Counted from the stretch's first letter, positions 25,210 to 34,230 are shown. The stretch is 36,229 bases of DNA from Treponema sp. (GCA_024695625.1 JAILHV010000241.1:1-36229), one strand, 5' to 3'. Translations and numbers: made by a program. Notes: a model not told the origin generated them from the letters alone.

Positions 25210-28200
25210 ATGGGCGAAACAAAGACAAACAATAAGTTGATTTTGGACAGGGCAAAGGCAGCGGTACTGGCGCATGACTATATGCTTGCTGCCCGTCTGT
25301 ACAAGAACCTCCTCAAGGACGACCCGGAGAATGTGGGGCTTCTGAACGATCTTGGAAGCCTTTACCAGAAGAGCGGACGCGATGCCGACGCAATCCCCAT
25401 TTACAAGCAGATTATAAGCATGTCCCCGGATGACGTGGATGCGCTCAACAACCTGGGCGGAATCTACCGCCGTGTAAAGAAATTCGACAAGTCAATCGAA
25501 GTGCTGGAAAAGGCAATCATTGCGGACGAGAACAATATCCAGTCCTTCTACAACCTGGGCTTTACCTACAAGCTCATGGGCAACTACGAGGAAGCCCTGC
25601 AGTGCTTTAACCGCGTAGTGGAAGAAAACCAGGAGGACGTACTTGCCTACAACCACCTTGGCTCAATCTATGCACTGCAGAACAAGCACGAGGAAGCCGT
25701 CTCTTCTTACCAGCGCGGCCTCAAGGTGGACCCCAACCATCCAATCCTCCACCTGAACCTTGCAAAGAGCTACGAAAAACTTGGCAAGCTTGACTTTGCC
25801 GCAAACGAATACGAGGCATCACTGCGCTCAAAGCCGGGCTGGCTTGAAGCAATAGACTCCTATGCAGACCTGATGCTTTCCAGAAACATGACAAAGAATG
25901 CCGCTGACCTTGTAGGCCAGGCAATCATGCTCAACCCGCAGAACGTAAAGATGCATGCAAAGATGGGCGACGTCTACACCAAGCAGAACGGATATGACGA
26001 TGCTGAGGCTGAATACAACACTGCGCTAAAGTGGGACCCGGAGAACAAGAGGGTTCTTTCTTCACTTGCAAATGTTTACGACCTGCACGGAAAGACAAAG
26101 GACGCCATCCACACGATGGGAATCTACGAAAAGCTTGACCCCGAAAACCGGGAGATGCTAAAGCAGTACGCAAGGGTTCTCCTTACCGCAGACAAACTTT
26201 CTGCCGCAAGCAATAAGATTAAGCAGATTCTTGATGAAAATCCTGACGACATACAGGCCCTCAACCTGCTTGGCCAGTATTACATCTGCCGTGGCGAAGA
26301 CGACAAGGCCGAAAGCTGCTTTGAAAAGATAAAGGCAGCCGACCCGGACTACACCGCATACTACCGCGACAGCGCAAGACGCTACAGCCAGAGGGGCAAC
26401 TTCAAGAAGGCGGAGGAAGACCTTAAGAAGTACCTTGAGACAAACTCGGAAGACGCAGCGGCCATAGCCATGCTCGCCCAGGGCTACGAGCAGCAGAACC
26501 GCATGCAGGATGCCTACGACGCATACGAAAAGCTGGCCTCCGTTGACAAGGACAACCGCCTCTACCACGAAAGGATTGGCAGCGTAAGGACAAGCCTTTC
26601 TGCTCAGGGAGGCGGAAAGAACGCACTCGAAGCAGACCAGGGTGAAGTTGACCTTTCCGTACTCGGAAAAATTGACGACGGAACTCCATCAGTAAACGAA
26701 GAGGAAGTCGCCGTAATGCCTGCGGAAAACCCCGACATGAAGGTTTCCGATCTTGACCTTTCCCAGGCCGACTCACAGGAATACAGGCACAACGATGACT
26801 TTAGCTTTGAAAAGCTTACCCACAACGACGAAAGCGGAGCATCCCCCTTTGACAAGACGCTGGACGATGAAATCCTTGCCGACCGCACGGAGGACTATCT
26901 GGACCTTGACAACCTTGTTCCAGACACACCGGTTTTTGAAGAAGAGGATGAATCAAGCATACTAAAGAACAATCCCTTTGGCGCAAGCCGCGGACACGAA
27001 CCTAGGCCAAGCGACGACTTTGAAAGTGCCTTTGAGACGGAAGACATACGCTCCGATGAAAGGCCAGTTTCATCAATGGACGTTAGCGACGGAATGTATG
27101 AAGAAGAGGCTCCCGTAGAAGACGGCCTCGATTCAGGAAACGGCTACGGTTTTGAATCCCCCAGCAAGGAAGCTTCTGCCGAACAGGCTGCACCCGAAGA
27201 AGAGGAAGAGATAATTCCATCCGCAGGCGAAAGCTTTGAGACTGGTACCTCAGATTCTGTAGACGCCACAGATTCATTTGATTCCACGGATTCATTTGAC
27301 TCCTCAGATTCAACAGATGACTCCTTTGACCCGCTTGCAGGCCTTGCCGAACCGGAAGCAGAAGAAACCTTTGACGACGGAACTGATCTTGAAGATGATG
27401 CCGACTTGGACGAAGAGCTTCCCCAGATGGAATACGAGGATATCGAATTCCCCGTGGACGCAAGCATTGATGACGAGATAGACATAGAGCCAGAGGAAGA
27501 GCCTCAGGTTGAGCTTCCCGTAGAAGAAGAGCCGCAGAGGTTTGTTCCCGAGCCACCAGCCGAAAGTGCAAGCGACTTTGAATTCCCGGAAGTGGAAGAC
27601 ATTACGCCTGAATCTTCTACTGCTCCATCCCTCAACGATGACGGAAGCGAGACAATTTCCGCAGACGAATTCTTTGCAGACGACGGTGATGAACCCAAGG
27701 TCCAGATTCCAATGGGCGACGACTTTGACATGGCAGACCTTGCCGGAGCAGGAAACGGTGAAGCGGAAATTCAGGAAGAGCCTGTCGTTATCCCGGAACC
27801 GGAGCCGGATGCAGAAGACTACGAGTTCCCCGAGATAGACGAAATTGCAGACGACAATTCCCCCGAAACGCTAAGGCTTCCTGTGGACGGAGAGGGCGAG
27901 AGCCTGCCCCAGGCGGAAAGTTCAATTCCCTATGAGGCGGAAATTCCCTCCAGCCTTGACGATGCGCTTGACACAGAAGTGGACGTTCCCCTTGACGAGA
28001 CCGTCACCGATGAAACTTCAGATGAAGGCATGAGCCTTGATTCACCGAAAGACTTTGCCCAGCCGGAAATCGAGCAGGACGACCTTAACCTTGTCCAGCA
28101 GGATTTGTCACTCCTCAACAAGACCGCAAAGACCTTGTCCGACTTTGTAAAGATACTCAACGACAACGAAATTGCAAAGAAGTTCAAGGACACGGCAAGC

Positions 28201-28518
28201 ATGTTCCGCGAGCTAAAGTCCCTGAGCGAATTCCTGCCGGAAGAAGAAAAGGAACGCTTCCTCATGAGCAAGGAGCATTTGCAGCTTGAGTACATAATCA
28301 AGAAGCTGAGCGGAGCCGCTGGCCTCCTTTCCACCGCAGATTTGTGGCGCAAGGAAATAGGCATAAAGAACGAGGACGTCCGCAAGGAACAGAGCATCGT
28401 AGACATGATCGAAATCGTCTTTACCTACATGCGTGGCCTAATCAGCTCCCTCCCCGACAAGCAGGTTGCAACAATCCTGGACGGAGAAGTAAGCCGCATC
28501 CTCAACAAGCTAAAATAG
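25210..28518 (+). CDS. Large TPR protein with acidic disordered middle
   Basis: A 1102-residue cytoplasmic protein. About 13 consecutive tetratricopeptide repeats cover residues 10-460 (for example YNLGFTYKLMGNYEEALQCF and YNHLGSIYALQNKHEEAVSS), a protein-binding solenoid. Residues ~470-950 are strongly acidic and low in complexity, with runs such as SFDSTDSFDSSDSTDDSFDP and many PEEEPQ-like segments, probably disordered. The last ~145 residues form a conserved-looking helical domain (NKTAKTLSDFVKILNDNEIA to the end). It has no enzymatic motif, so a scaffold or assembly role is inferred. The frame is open from a GTG at 25186, but AGGGG just before ATG 25210 picks that start. It ends in a strong terminator. 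Confidence 0.87.
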   Translation: MGETKTNNKLILDRAKAAVLAHDYMLAARLYKNLLKDDPENVGLLNDLGSLYQKSGRDADAIPIYKQIISMSPDDVDALNNLGGIYRRVKKFDKSIEVLEKAIIADENNIQSFYNLGFTYKLMGNYEEALQCFNRVVEENQEDVLAYNHLGSIYALQNKHEEAVSSYQRGLKVDPNHPILHLNLAKSYEKLGKLDFAANEYEASLRSKPGWLEAIDSYADLMLSRNMTKNAADLVGQAIMLNPQNVKMHAKMGDVYTKQNGYDDAEAEYNTALKWDPENKRVLSSLANVYDLHGKTKDAIHTMGIYEKLDPENREMLKQYARVLLTADKLSAASNKIKQILDENPDDIQALNLLGQYYICRGEDDKAESCFEKIKAADPDYTAYYRDSARRYSQRGNFKKAEEDLKKYLETNSEDAAAIAMLAQGYEQQNRMQDAYDAYEKLASVDKDNRLYHERIGSVRTSLSAQGGGKNALEADQGEVDLSVLGKIDDGTPSVNEEEVAVMPAENPDMKVSDLDLSQADSQEYRHNDDFSFEKLTHNDESGASPFDKTLDDEILADRTEDYLDLDNLVPDTPVFEEEDESSILKNNPFGASRGHEPRPSDDFESAFETEDIRSDERPVSSMDVSDGMYEEEAPVEDGLDSGNGYGFESPSKEASAEQAAPEEEEEIIPSAGESFETGTSDSVDATDSFDSTDSFDSSDSTDDSFDPLAGLAEPEAEETFDDGTDLEDDADLDEELPQMEYEDIEFPVDASIDDEIDIEPEEEPQVELPVEEEPQRFVPEPPAESASDFEFPEVEDITPESSTAPSLNDDGSETISADEFFADDGDEPKVQIPMGDDFDMADLAGAGNGEAEIQEEPVVIPEPEPDAEDYEFPEIDEIADDNSPETLRLPVDGEGESLPQAESSIPYEAEIPSSLDDALDTEVDVPLDETVTDETSDEGMSLDSPKDFAQPEIEQDDLNLVQQDLSLLNKTAKTLSDFVKILNDNEIAKKFKDTASMFRELKSLSEFLPEEEKERFLMSKEHLQLEYIIKKLSGAAGLLSTADLWRKEIGIKNEDVRKEQSIVDMIEIVFTYMRGLISSLPDKQVATILDGEVSRILNKLK

Positions 28519-28563
28519 AATTTCTTTTTTCTTTGGACGTGACCTTTGTCTTGAATCCAAAAA

Positions 28564-28601
28564 GCCTGTCTGCTCAAACCGGGTGGACAGGCCTTTTTTT
28601 T
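28564..28601 (+). terminator. Intrinsic terminator of the TPR gene
   Basis: GCCTGTC (28564-28570), a 15-nt loop, GACAGGC (28586-28592), then C and eight T. A-run bases before the left arm can extend the stem into the T-run. It ends the LamG-TPR unit; copy C of the repeat follows at once. Confidence 0.85.
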
Positions 28602-28610
28602 CGGGCTTTC

Positions 28611-28687
28611 CGCACTTCCGGGGGCCCAACCCCTCCATTCTCGCTCCGCGAGAACGCCTGCGGCGGTGCTCCAATCCCGCGTAGGCA
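28611..28687 (-). repeat. GC-rich dispersed intergenic repeat, copy C
   Basis: Lies in the gene-free stretch 28519-28854. Read on the minus strand it opens GCCTACGCGGGATTGGAG and carries the 15-mer AATGGAGGGGTTGGG (28639-28625), identical to 34870-34884 in copy D, followed in both by CCCCGGAA. TTCTCGC/GCGAGAA (28638-28644 and 28648-28654) forms a perfect 7-bp hairpin with a 3-nt loop. Apart from this, the terminator and the cimA promoter, I see nothing in the stretch. Confidence 0.65.
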
Positions 28688-28791
28688 CTGCTTCAAAAAA
28701 ATCCCTCCATGGCTCTGTACTGGTTAGCAAGAAAGACGTGTCAGAAAAAAAACTATGCTAAACTGATTTCCGTGTCTTTTGTGTGACCCAT

Positions 28792-28820
28792 TTGCATAAA
28801 GACTGGTTTTTGGGTATAAT
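28792..28820 (+). promoter_or_regulatory. Promoter of cimA
   Basis: TTGCAT (28792-28797), a 17-nt spacer, then a perfect TATAAT (28815-28820). The leader is about 28 nt and ends with GGAGG. There is no room for a T-box or leader-peptide attenuator. Confidence 0.75.
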
Positions 28821-28854
28821 CTTACAACACTAAAAAGTGGCTGCGGAGGAAAAT

Positions 28855-30450
28855 ATGAAAAACATAGACATCTTGGACTCAACTTTAAGGGACGGTTCCC
28901 AGGGAGAAGGAATAAGCTATTCCGTTCAGGACAAGATTCATATTGTGCAGGCACTTGATGAACTTGGGGTTAAGTACATAGAGGCAGGCAATCCCGGCAG
29001 CAACCCCAAGGACATGGAATTTTTTGCCCTTGCCAGAGACCTTAAGCTTAAGAATTCAAGCCTGGTTGCATTTGGTTCCACACGGCGCAAGGATTCATCT
29101 TGTGCGGAAGACGCAAACCTTCAGAGCCTTCTTGCGGCAGAAACAAAAGACGTTGTTATATTCGGCAAGAGCTGGGACTTTCAGGCAACGGAAATCCTTC
29201 ATGCAAGCCTAGACCAGAACCTGGAGATGATTCGCGACACCTGCGAGTATCTTACAAAGCACAACCGCAACGTAATCTTTGACGCAGAACATTTCTTTAC
29301 AGGATTCCAGAAGAACCGCGACTATGCGCTAAAATCCCTTCGTGCAGCCCTGGACGGAGGAGCCACGGTCTTGAACCTTTGCGAAACAAAGGGCGGATGT
29401 ATGCCAGGGGACGTAAGGAAGGCCGTTGCAGAAGTTGTCCACGAATATTCAAGTGGTGCAATAATCGGAATACATACCCACAATGACTCAGGCCTTGCAG
29501 TTGCAAATTCAATCATTGCGGTGGAAGAAGGTGCTACCCATGTTCAGGGAGTGCTTCTTGGCTTTGGCGAGCGCACAGGAAACGCAAACCTTAGCACAAT
29601 AATTGCAGACCTTCAGCTAAAGATGGACTGCCGCTGCATTCCCCAAGAAAACATAAAGATGCTTACCCCCATCTGCAAGCGCATTGCAGAAATAACAAAC
29701 ATTCCTCTGGAAGCAGGAATGCCTTATGTTGGACAGAACGCATTTGCCCACAAGGCCGGTATGCACATAGATGCCGTTCTTAAAAATCCCTCTGCCTATG
29801 AGCACATTAGCCCAGATGCAGTTGGCAATGAGCGCGTCTTCCTGATGAGTGAAGTTGCCGGCCGCAGCATGATAATAGAAAAAATCAAGAAGTTTGACTC
29901 TTCAATCACAAAGAATTCGCCTGTTGTTGCGGACATCGTAAAAAAAGTCAAGGAGCTTGAACACGAAGGCTACCAGTTTGAAGGTGCCGACGGAAGCTTT
30001 GAGCTTCTTGTACGAAAGGAAATTGGCAAGTACAGGCCTTTCTTTAACCTTTGCTACTACAAGACTTCCGGCGAAAACCCCCGCATAGAAAAAGACCTCT
30101 ATTCATTTGCCCAGATAAAGATAGATGTAGACGGCCACTTCCAGATTGCGGCGGGAGAGGGTAACGGTCCAGTTAACGCCTTGGACAATGCCCTGCGCCA
30201 GGCACTCATGCCATTCTATCCTTCGGTGACAGAGATTCACCTTATTGACTACAAGGTACGTGTTCTAGACGGAAAGAGCGCAACTGCCAGCCGTGTCCGC
30301 GTACTCATAGAAAGCTCCGACGGTAAGGACAGCTGGACTACCATGGGTGTAAGCTGCGACGTTGTAGAGGCTTCTTGGCTTGCCATAGTTGATTCAATTG
30401 AATACAAGCTCATAAAAGACATAGAAAAGCGCTACCAGAAACTTCTGTAG
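28855..30450 (+). CDS. cimA: (R)-citramalate synthase
   Basis: Condenses acetyl-CoA with pyruvate to citramalate, the first step of the threonine-independent isoleucine pathway. The 531 residues follow the family layout: a TIM barrel opening LDSTLRDGSQGEG with the catalytic Arg12-Asp13, metal-binding IHTHNDSGLAVANS, then GFGERTGNANL, AFAHKAGMHIDAVLKNP, and the C-terminal LeuA-type regulatory domain (about 370-520) with GEGNGPVNALDNALR. This length and the DSTLRDGSQ opening match the GSU1798-type enzyme better than 2-isopropylmalate or homocitrate synthase. The regulatory domain suggests feedback control by isoleucine. The start is ATG 28855, with GGAGG 5 nt upstream; the frame's earlier codon at 28837 lies before the ribosome site. 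No leuCD or leuB is in the window. Confidence 0.93.
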   Translation: MKNIDILDSTLRDGSQGEGISYSVQDKIHIVQALDELGVKYIEAGNPGSNPKDMEFFALARDLKLKNSSLVAFGSTRRKDSSCAEDANLQSLLAAETKDVVIFGKSWDFQATEILHASLDQNLEMIRDTCEYLTKHNRNVIFDAEHFFTGFQKNRDYALKSLRAALDGGATVLNLCETKGGCMPGDVRKAVAEVVHEYSSGAIIGIHTHNDSGLAVANSIIAVEEGATHVQGVLLGFGERTGNANLSTIIADLQLKMDCRCIPQENIKMLTPICKRIAEITNIPLEAGMPYVGQNAFAHKAGMHIDAVLKNPSAYEHISPDAVGNERVFLMSEVAGRSMIIEKIKKFDSSITKNSPVVADIVKKVKELEHEGYQFEGADGSFELLVRKEIGKYRPFFNLCYYKTSGENPRIEKDLYSFAQIKIDVDGHFQIAAGEGNGPVNALDNALRQALMPFYPSVTEIHLIDYKVRVLDGKSATASRVRVLIESSDGKDSWTTMGVSCDVVEASWLAIVDSIEYKLIKDIEKRYQKLL

Positions 30451-30470
30451 ACCCTTGATATACTAGTGCT

Positions 30471-30479
30471 TGGTATAAT
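30471..30479 (+). promoter_or_regulatory. Extended -10 promoter for the gene at 30494
   Basis: TGGTATAAT: a perfect TATAAT (30474-30479) with TG one base upstream, as in extended -10 promoters. A TTGATA at 30455-30460 is only 13 nt away, too close to act as its -35. Confidence 0.5.
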
Positions 30480-30493
30480 TGGAGGAGGGAAAA

Positions 30494-31759
30494 ATGAAAA
30501 GAAAAATATTTACTTTGTTATGCATGGTAATAGGCACTCTCCCCTTGTGCGCTAACGGTGGGATTCACTGGGGGGAAAACGGAAGCGGAACGCACCCTGC
30601 TGTGATTACCTTAAAAAATGATTCCGACATCATTTTAAAAAAAGAAAATCTTACTCTTCGCTTTGTTGATGATGCAGTTATAGTGTCCTGTGATTACGTT
30701 TTGTTCAACAAGCACGAAAGCGAAAAACAGATTGATTTTGCTTTTAATATTACAGAAGGCAGGCATGCTTCTCTTGACTATTACAATATTTTTGTTGAGG
30801 GAAGAAAACTTGATTCTGATTTTAATACAGAGATTAGTTTTGATGAAATATTCACGCTTTATAAATATTGGGAACTTTCCAAAATAAAACTTGCAGCTAA
30901 AAAAGAGACATGTGTTTCTATCTGTTACCGCGTAGAGACAGAAAATGACGGCACTTATTACAAAAGTGATTTTGATAAGGATAACAGCTTTCTTTACAAC
31001 CTTTATCCGGCTTTGAGTTTTGGAAATGGGATTATAGAAGATTTTACTTTAACAATTGATGCATCAGATATTCTGGGCTGGAACGGAAAAGTTACAGATA
31101 TAGAAGGAGTTGATATTTCCTTTAGTGGCTCAGAAAGATGTATTACAAAGTCTTTTAAGAACTTTGATTTAAACAAGCATAAGCAGCTTAAAATTTCATA
31201 CAACATAAAAAACTATTATTTTGCAACGCTCTATGAAAAATATGGAAAAAGAGGAAGTGTAACTGCAACTTCCGAATTGCGCGAAGGTTCAACTTTATAT
31301 TCTGCCTACAATCTTATTGACAAGGACTGCAAGACTGCATGGGTCGAAGCAAAACCTGATTTTGGCAAAAACGAAAAAATTAAAATTGATTGCAACGGAT
31401 GGATTACGCAGCTTTTGATTGTTAACGGTTTTAGAAAATCCGAAAAAACTTATTACGAAAACAACCGCGTTAAAAAAATAGCCCTTTATATAGACGGAAT
31501 AAAAATTGGCCAAATGACTTTTCCAGACAGACCATATCGTCAGGTGAATATGTCTAACATTTTGGATGAAGGGGATCTCTTAAATCTTAATGGTGAATTT
31601 TTCAAAAAAGACAATGAAAGGGTATGGGGCAATTCGAGAACCTTCTTTCCAAAAGAGAATATAGAGATAGAGATTCTTGAAGTGTATCCTGGAACAAAAT
31701 ACAATGACACCTGTATTTCTGACATATATTTAATAAAGGCTTTACTGCCACTTCCGTAA
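30494..31759 (+). CDS. Secreted protein with NADase-type/discoidin-like glycan-binding domain
   Basis: A 421-residue exported protein. The signal peptide MKRKIFTLLCMVIGTLPLCA is followed by NGGIHWGENG. The N-terminal half (to about 240) is a beta-rich region with no named match. It resembles secreted proteins whose second segment describes surface changes (ADNGG-type openings), but I do not claim a family. The C-terminal ~150 residues look like the discoidin-like NADase-type glycan-binding domain: VTATSELREGSTLYSAYNL, then DKDCKTAWVEAKPDFGKNEK, IKIDCNGWITQLLIVNGF, and KKIALYIDGIKIG. Sugar or cell-surface binding is inferred. A strong GGAGGAGGG ribosome site precedes the ATG. Codon use is AT-richer than in cimA. 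Confidence 0.82.
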   Translation: MKRKIFTLLCMVIGTLPLCANGGIHWGENGSGTHPAVITLKNDSDIILKKENLTLRFVDDAVIVSCDYVLFNKHESEKQIDFAFNITEGRHASLDYYNIFVEGRKLDSDFNTEISFDEIFTLYKYWELSKIKLAAKKETCVSICYRVETENDGTYYKSDFDKDNSFLYNLYPALSFGNGIIEDFTLTIDASDILGWNGKVTDIEGVDISFSGSERCITKSFKNFDLNKHKQLKISYNIKNYYFATLYEKYGKRGSVTATSELREGSTLYSAYNLIDKDCKTAWVEAKPDFGKNEKIKIDCNGWITQLLIVNGFRKSEKTYYENNRVKKIALYIDGIKIGQMTFPDRPYRQVNMSNILDEGDLLNLNGEFFKKDNERVWGNSRTFFPKENIEIEILEVYPGTKYNDTCISDIYLIKALLPLP

Positions 31760-31785
31760 AATCAGAAAATAGGTTAGGTTCAGTT

Positions 31786-32244
31786 TTGGATATACAAATA
31801 AAAAAGGCAAGCTCAAAAGATGCCCGGGTACTCGTTAACATATACAACAAGGCCTTTTACGAAGATTATGTAAAATATGGCGTGTGTCCTGGTTACGGCC
31901 GGTCAGTCAGCGACATGGAAAAATCAATTGATGAGGTTCCCAAATACATCGCAGACCTTGATTCAAATTCTGTTGGGGCAATATCTGTTTTAAAGAAAGG
32001 AGACGGTCTTTATTATATAGGCGCTCTTTGTGTAATTCCAGAATGTCAGCGGAAAGGAATTGGCCATAAATTGCTTGAGTTCATAAAAGAAGAATACAAA
32101 GACTGGAAAAGAATTGAATTGGTAACTCCTGCAGACAAAGAGAAGAACATCAACTTTTATACAAAAAAATGCGGCTTTAACATTGACTATGAAGAAATGG
32201 ATGGAAGTGTCAAACTCTATCACTTTAGTTTGAATAAAGAATAA
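31786..32244 (+). CDS. GNAT-family N-acetyltransferase
   Basis: A 152-residue single GNAT domain that transfers an acetyl group from acetyl-CoA to an amine. The N-terminal strand-helix is IQIKKASSKDARVLVNIYNKAF. YIGALCVIPECQRKGIGHKLL contains the acetyl-CoA pyrophosphate loop R-K-G-I-G, and NINFYTKKCGFNIDYEEM is the typical last helix-strand. The substrate is unknown; length and YGVCPGY recall small-molecule acetylases of Firmicutes and spirochaetes. The start is TTG at 31786, 26 nt after the previous gene's stop, with a weak AGG-rich ribosome site. No ATG exists before the first strand. Confidence 0.87.
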   Translation: MDIQIKKASSKDARVLVNIYNKAFYEDYVKYGVCPGYGRSVSDMEKSIDEVPKYIADLDSNSVGAISVLKKGDGLYYIGALCVIPECQRKGIGHKLLEFIKEEYKDWKRIELVTPADKEKNINFYTKKCGFNIDYEEMDGSVKLYHFSLNKE

Positions 32245-32361
32245 AAACTTTTGGATGAACTGTAAATTGTGTAAAAAATATTTCCACCCATTCTCAACAT
32301 ATACAATAAAGTAAAAATCTTGTATTCTATAATCACAAAGCGCTTTGAAATTGAGGACTTT

Positions 32362-33111
32362 ATGAATTACAGAAATGCACAGGACATTTTTCCAGAAAAT
32401 CTTTTAAAGCAGATTCAGCGATATGTGAGCGGCGAGACGATTTACATTCCGGCCAAAAACGAAAAAAAGGCTTGGGGTGAATCTTCGGGCTACAGGGCAT
32501 ATCTTGCAAAAAGAAATCAGAGCATGAAAGAGGATTTTGCTGCCGGCCAGACCATTGAACAGCTCACGGAAAAATATTGTCTTTCCTTTGATTCTGTAAA
32601 GCATATCGTCTACACAAAACAGGAGCGCACTATGCTGCAATTTAGCAAGACACTTTCTTCGGCCATAAGTTATGCCAAAGAAAACAAAATTGACGAATGG
32701 ATTCATACCTATCTTCACGATGCCGAAAAAAGCAATGTTCCCTTTTCTGACGGGCTCAAGCTTTTTGAACGCTATTACATCGGCCCGATAAAAATGCCAA
32801 GCGATTTGTTCGAGCGCAACACTGGTCCCGAAGAAGGAATGAAATATAAAATCGACAAAGACTGGTGGCCAATACACGTGGCAGCCCTGGAGGATTCAAT
32901 TAAAAAAGATCCCGACATGCCGCCGCTCATTGCTCACTATGTTGAACACGGTTTTGAAATGAACGATGGCAACACCCGTCTGCAAGCCTATAAAAATCTT
33001 GGTGTAAAAGAAGCATATTTTATCATCTGGATTACCGAGCAGGAAGAGTACGAAGAGTTTATTTCCCGCTACGGAAATTATGCCAAGGAAGCACCAGTAA
33101 TCAGGCGATAA
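32362..33111 (+). CDS. CD3324-like HTH domain fused to ParB-like nuclease-fold domain
   Basis: A 249-residue two-domain protein. Residues 1-88 match the CD3324-type helix-turn-helix family: MNYRNAQDIFPENLLKQIQR, then GETIYIPAKNEKKAWGES, GYRAYLAKRNQSMKEDF and the recognition part TIEQLTEKYCLSFDSVKHIV. Residues ~108-235 resemble a stand-alone ParB-like protein group: EWIHTYLHDAEKS, FERYYIGPIKMP, MPPLIAHYV and the nucleotide-binding loop NDGNTRLQAYKNLG (201-214). The two are usually separate proteins, so this is either a fusion or a regulator with an enzymatic sensor. A GAGG precedes ATG 32362; the longer frame from 32320 adds 14 residues across a TATAAT-like sequence at 32328-32333. No partition genes adjoin it. 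Confidence 0.78.
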   Translation: MNYRNAQDIFPENLLKQIQRYVSGETIYIPAKNEKKAWGESSGYRAYLAKRNQSMKEDFAAGQTIEQLTEKYCLSFDSVKHIVYTKQERTMLQFSKTLSSAISYAKENKIDEWIHTYLHDAEKSNVPFSDGLKLFERYYIGPIKMPSDLFERNTGPEEGMKYKIDKDWWPIHVAALEDSIKKDPDMPPLIAHYVEHGFEMNDGNTRLQAYKNLGVKEAYFIIWITEQEEYEEFISRYGNYAKEAPVIRR

Positions 33112-33217
33112 AAACAGGCGTCTCCCGAGCCAGTCGAAGGGGACAATCTATTATAAAAAAACAGCTGTTTGTCTTATCCGGCATTCAGCTGCACTTGAAC
33201 GATGAATACGGAAGAAG

Positions 33218-34171
33218 ATGACAGAAGAAATTGTAAATAAAATATGTAATGAAATTTTTCAAGTGCTTCCAACAGAAATTATAAGAAACAATGTTGGCTT
33301 AGCAGGATATGTTTATACAGTTCAAATTGGTAATGATAAATATGTAGTAAAAACTTCAGATGATAAAAATCTGATTTTAGGCTCCACCTATTGGTTGGAT
33401 AAATTGAAAGATTTAGATATTCCAATTCCCAAAGTAATAGCCGAAAACACTTCTGCATTTCCTTATTATTTTGTAATGACATTTATTCCCGGAAAAGACC
33501 TGGGGCTTGTTTATTCATCACTTTCAAGGGATGAAAAGAAAGCTATTGCAAAAAGTCTTACCAATTATCAGAAAGAAATCAAAAAGCTTCCTGTGGCTAA
33601 TGTATTTGGTTCACTTAATTCTTATGAAGACAAGAAAAACTTTTTTGCCACCTGGGAAGAAAATGTTTTAAGCGATATTAAAAGAGCAGAAGACGGCATA
33701 AAAGAAAATAAGATTTTTTCTACGGAATATGTTTCTAAAGTTAGGGGTTTGATTCCAGGATTCAAAGATTACTTTGCGGCTATTAAGGCAGAACCTTTTT
33801 TTGATGATGCTACGACAAAAAACGTGCTTGTGCACGAAGGAAAACTTTCTGGGATAATTGATTTGGATTGGATTACTTTTGGCGATCAGGTTTATTTTCT
33901 TGGCCTTACAACAATGGCTCTGCTAAGCATGCAGGCAAATTTGGATTATGCAGAATATCTTAAAGAAGAAATGAATCTGAATCCGTTTCAGGAAAAAGCG
34001 GTGAAGTTTTATATTCTTGTTTTCTGTATTATTTTCATGTCAGAAAAAGGGGCTAGTTTTAATCAAAGTGAAGCGGCACCTGTTACTGAACAAGAAAAAA
34101 ATCTTCTTGTAAAAATTTTTGAAAAGTATTATGAGGAATTAAAGGCTGTAGCTGATGATAAGACCCTATAG
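33218..34171 (+). CDS. APH/choline-kinase-like phosphotransferase with altered catalytic loop
   Basis: A 317-residue kinase-fold protein of the aminoglycoside phosphotransferase superfamily. The ATP-binding lysine is probably in YVVKTS (45), VMTFIPGKDLG is the hinge, and the catalytic segment is FFDDATTKNVLV. The usual HGD-x4-N reads FDD-x4-N, so the catalytic Asp (197) and Asn (202) remain but His-Gly is lost. GIIDLDWITFGD supplies the metal-binding Asp (215 or 217). The substrate is unknown; resistance should not be assumed. GGAAG precedes the ATG by a few bases. Low GC and isolation from other operons fit the accessory character of this stretch. The 106 bp before it contain only an AAACAGCTGTTT palindrome. 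Confidence 0.83.
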   Translation: MTEEIVNKICNEIFQVLPTEIIRNNVGLAGYVYTVQIGNDKYVVKTSDDKNLILGSTYWLDKLKDLDIPIPKVIAENTSAFPYYFVMTFIPGKDLGLVYSSLSRDEKKAIAKSLTNYQKEIKKLPVANVFGSLNSYEDKKNFFATWEENVLSDIKRAEDGIKENKIFSTEYVSKVRGLIPGFKDYFAAIKAEPFFDDATTKNVLVHEGKLSGIIDLDWITFGDQVYFLGLTTMALLSMQANLDYAEYLKEEMNLNPFQEKAVKFYILVFCIIFMSEKGASFNQSEAAPVTEQEKNLLVKIFEKYYEELKAVADDKTL

Positions 34172-34201
34172 CATGTGTCAATGCCGTCCGTTCAAAGCAG
34201 A

Positions 34202-34230
34202 TTGAAATTTATTTCTGTCGTTGATAATAT
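34202..34230 (+). promoter_or_regulatory. Promoter upstream of the tiny ORF and gene at 34395
   Basis: TTGAAA (34202-34207), a 17-nt spacer, then TAATAT (34225-34230), 31 nt after the previous gene's stop. Confidence 0.45.

Noticed and set aside
26158..28406. Several minus-strand frames of 90-160 codons opposite the TPR gene
   Set aside because: They mirror the biased codon use and acidic repeats of the real gene (Ser- or Arg-rich translations) and have no start signals.
28638..28654. Covariation between the hairpins of repeat copies C and D
   Set aside because: The hairpins are formed by non-homologous bases when the conserved GCGGAGC and AATGGAGG blocks are aligned, so they cannot be taken as compensatory changes.
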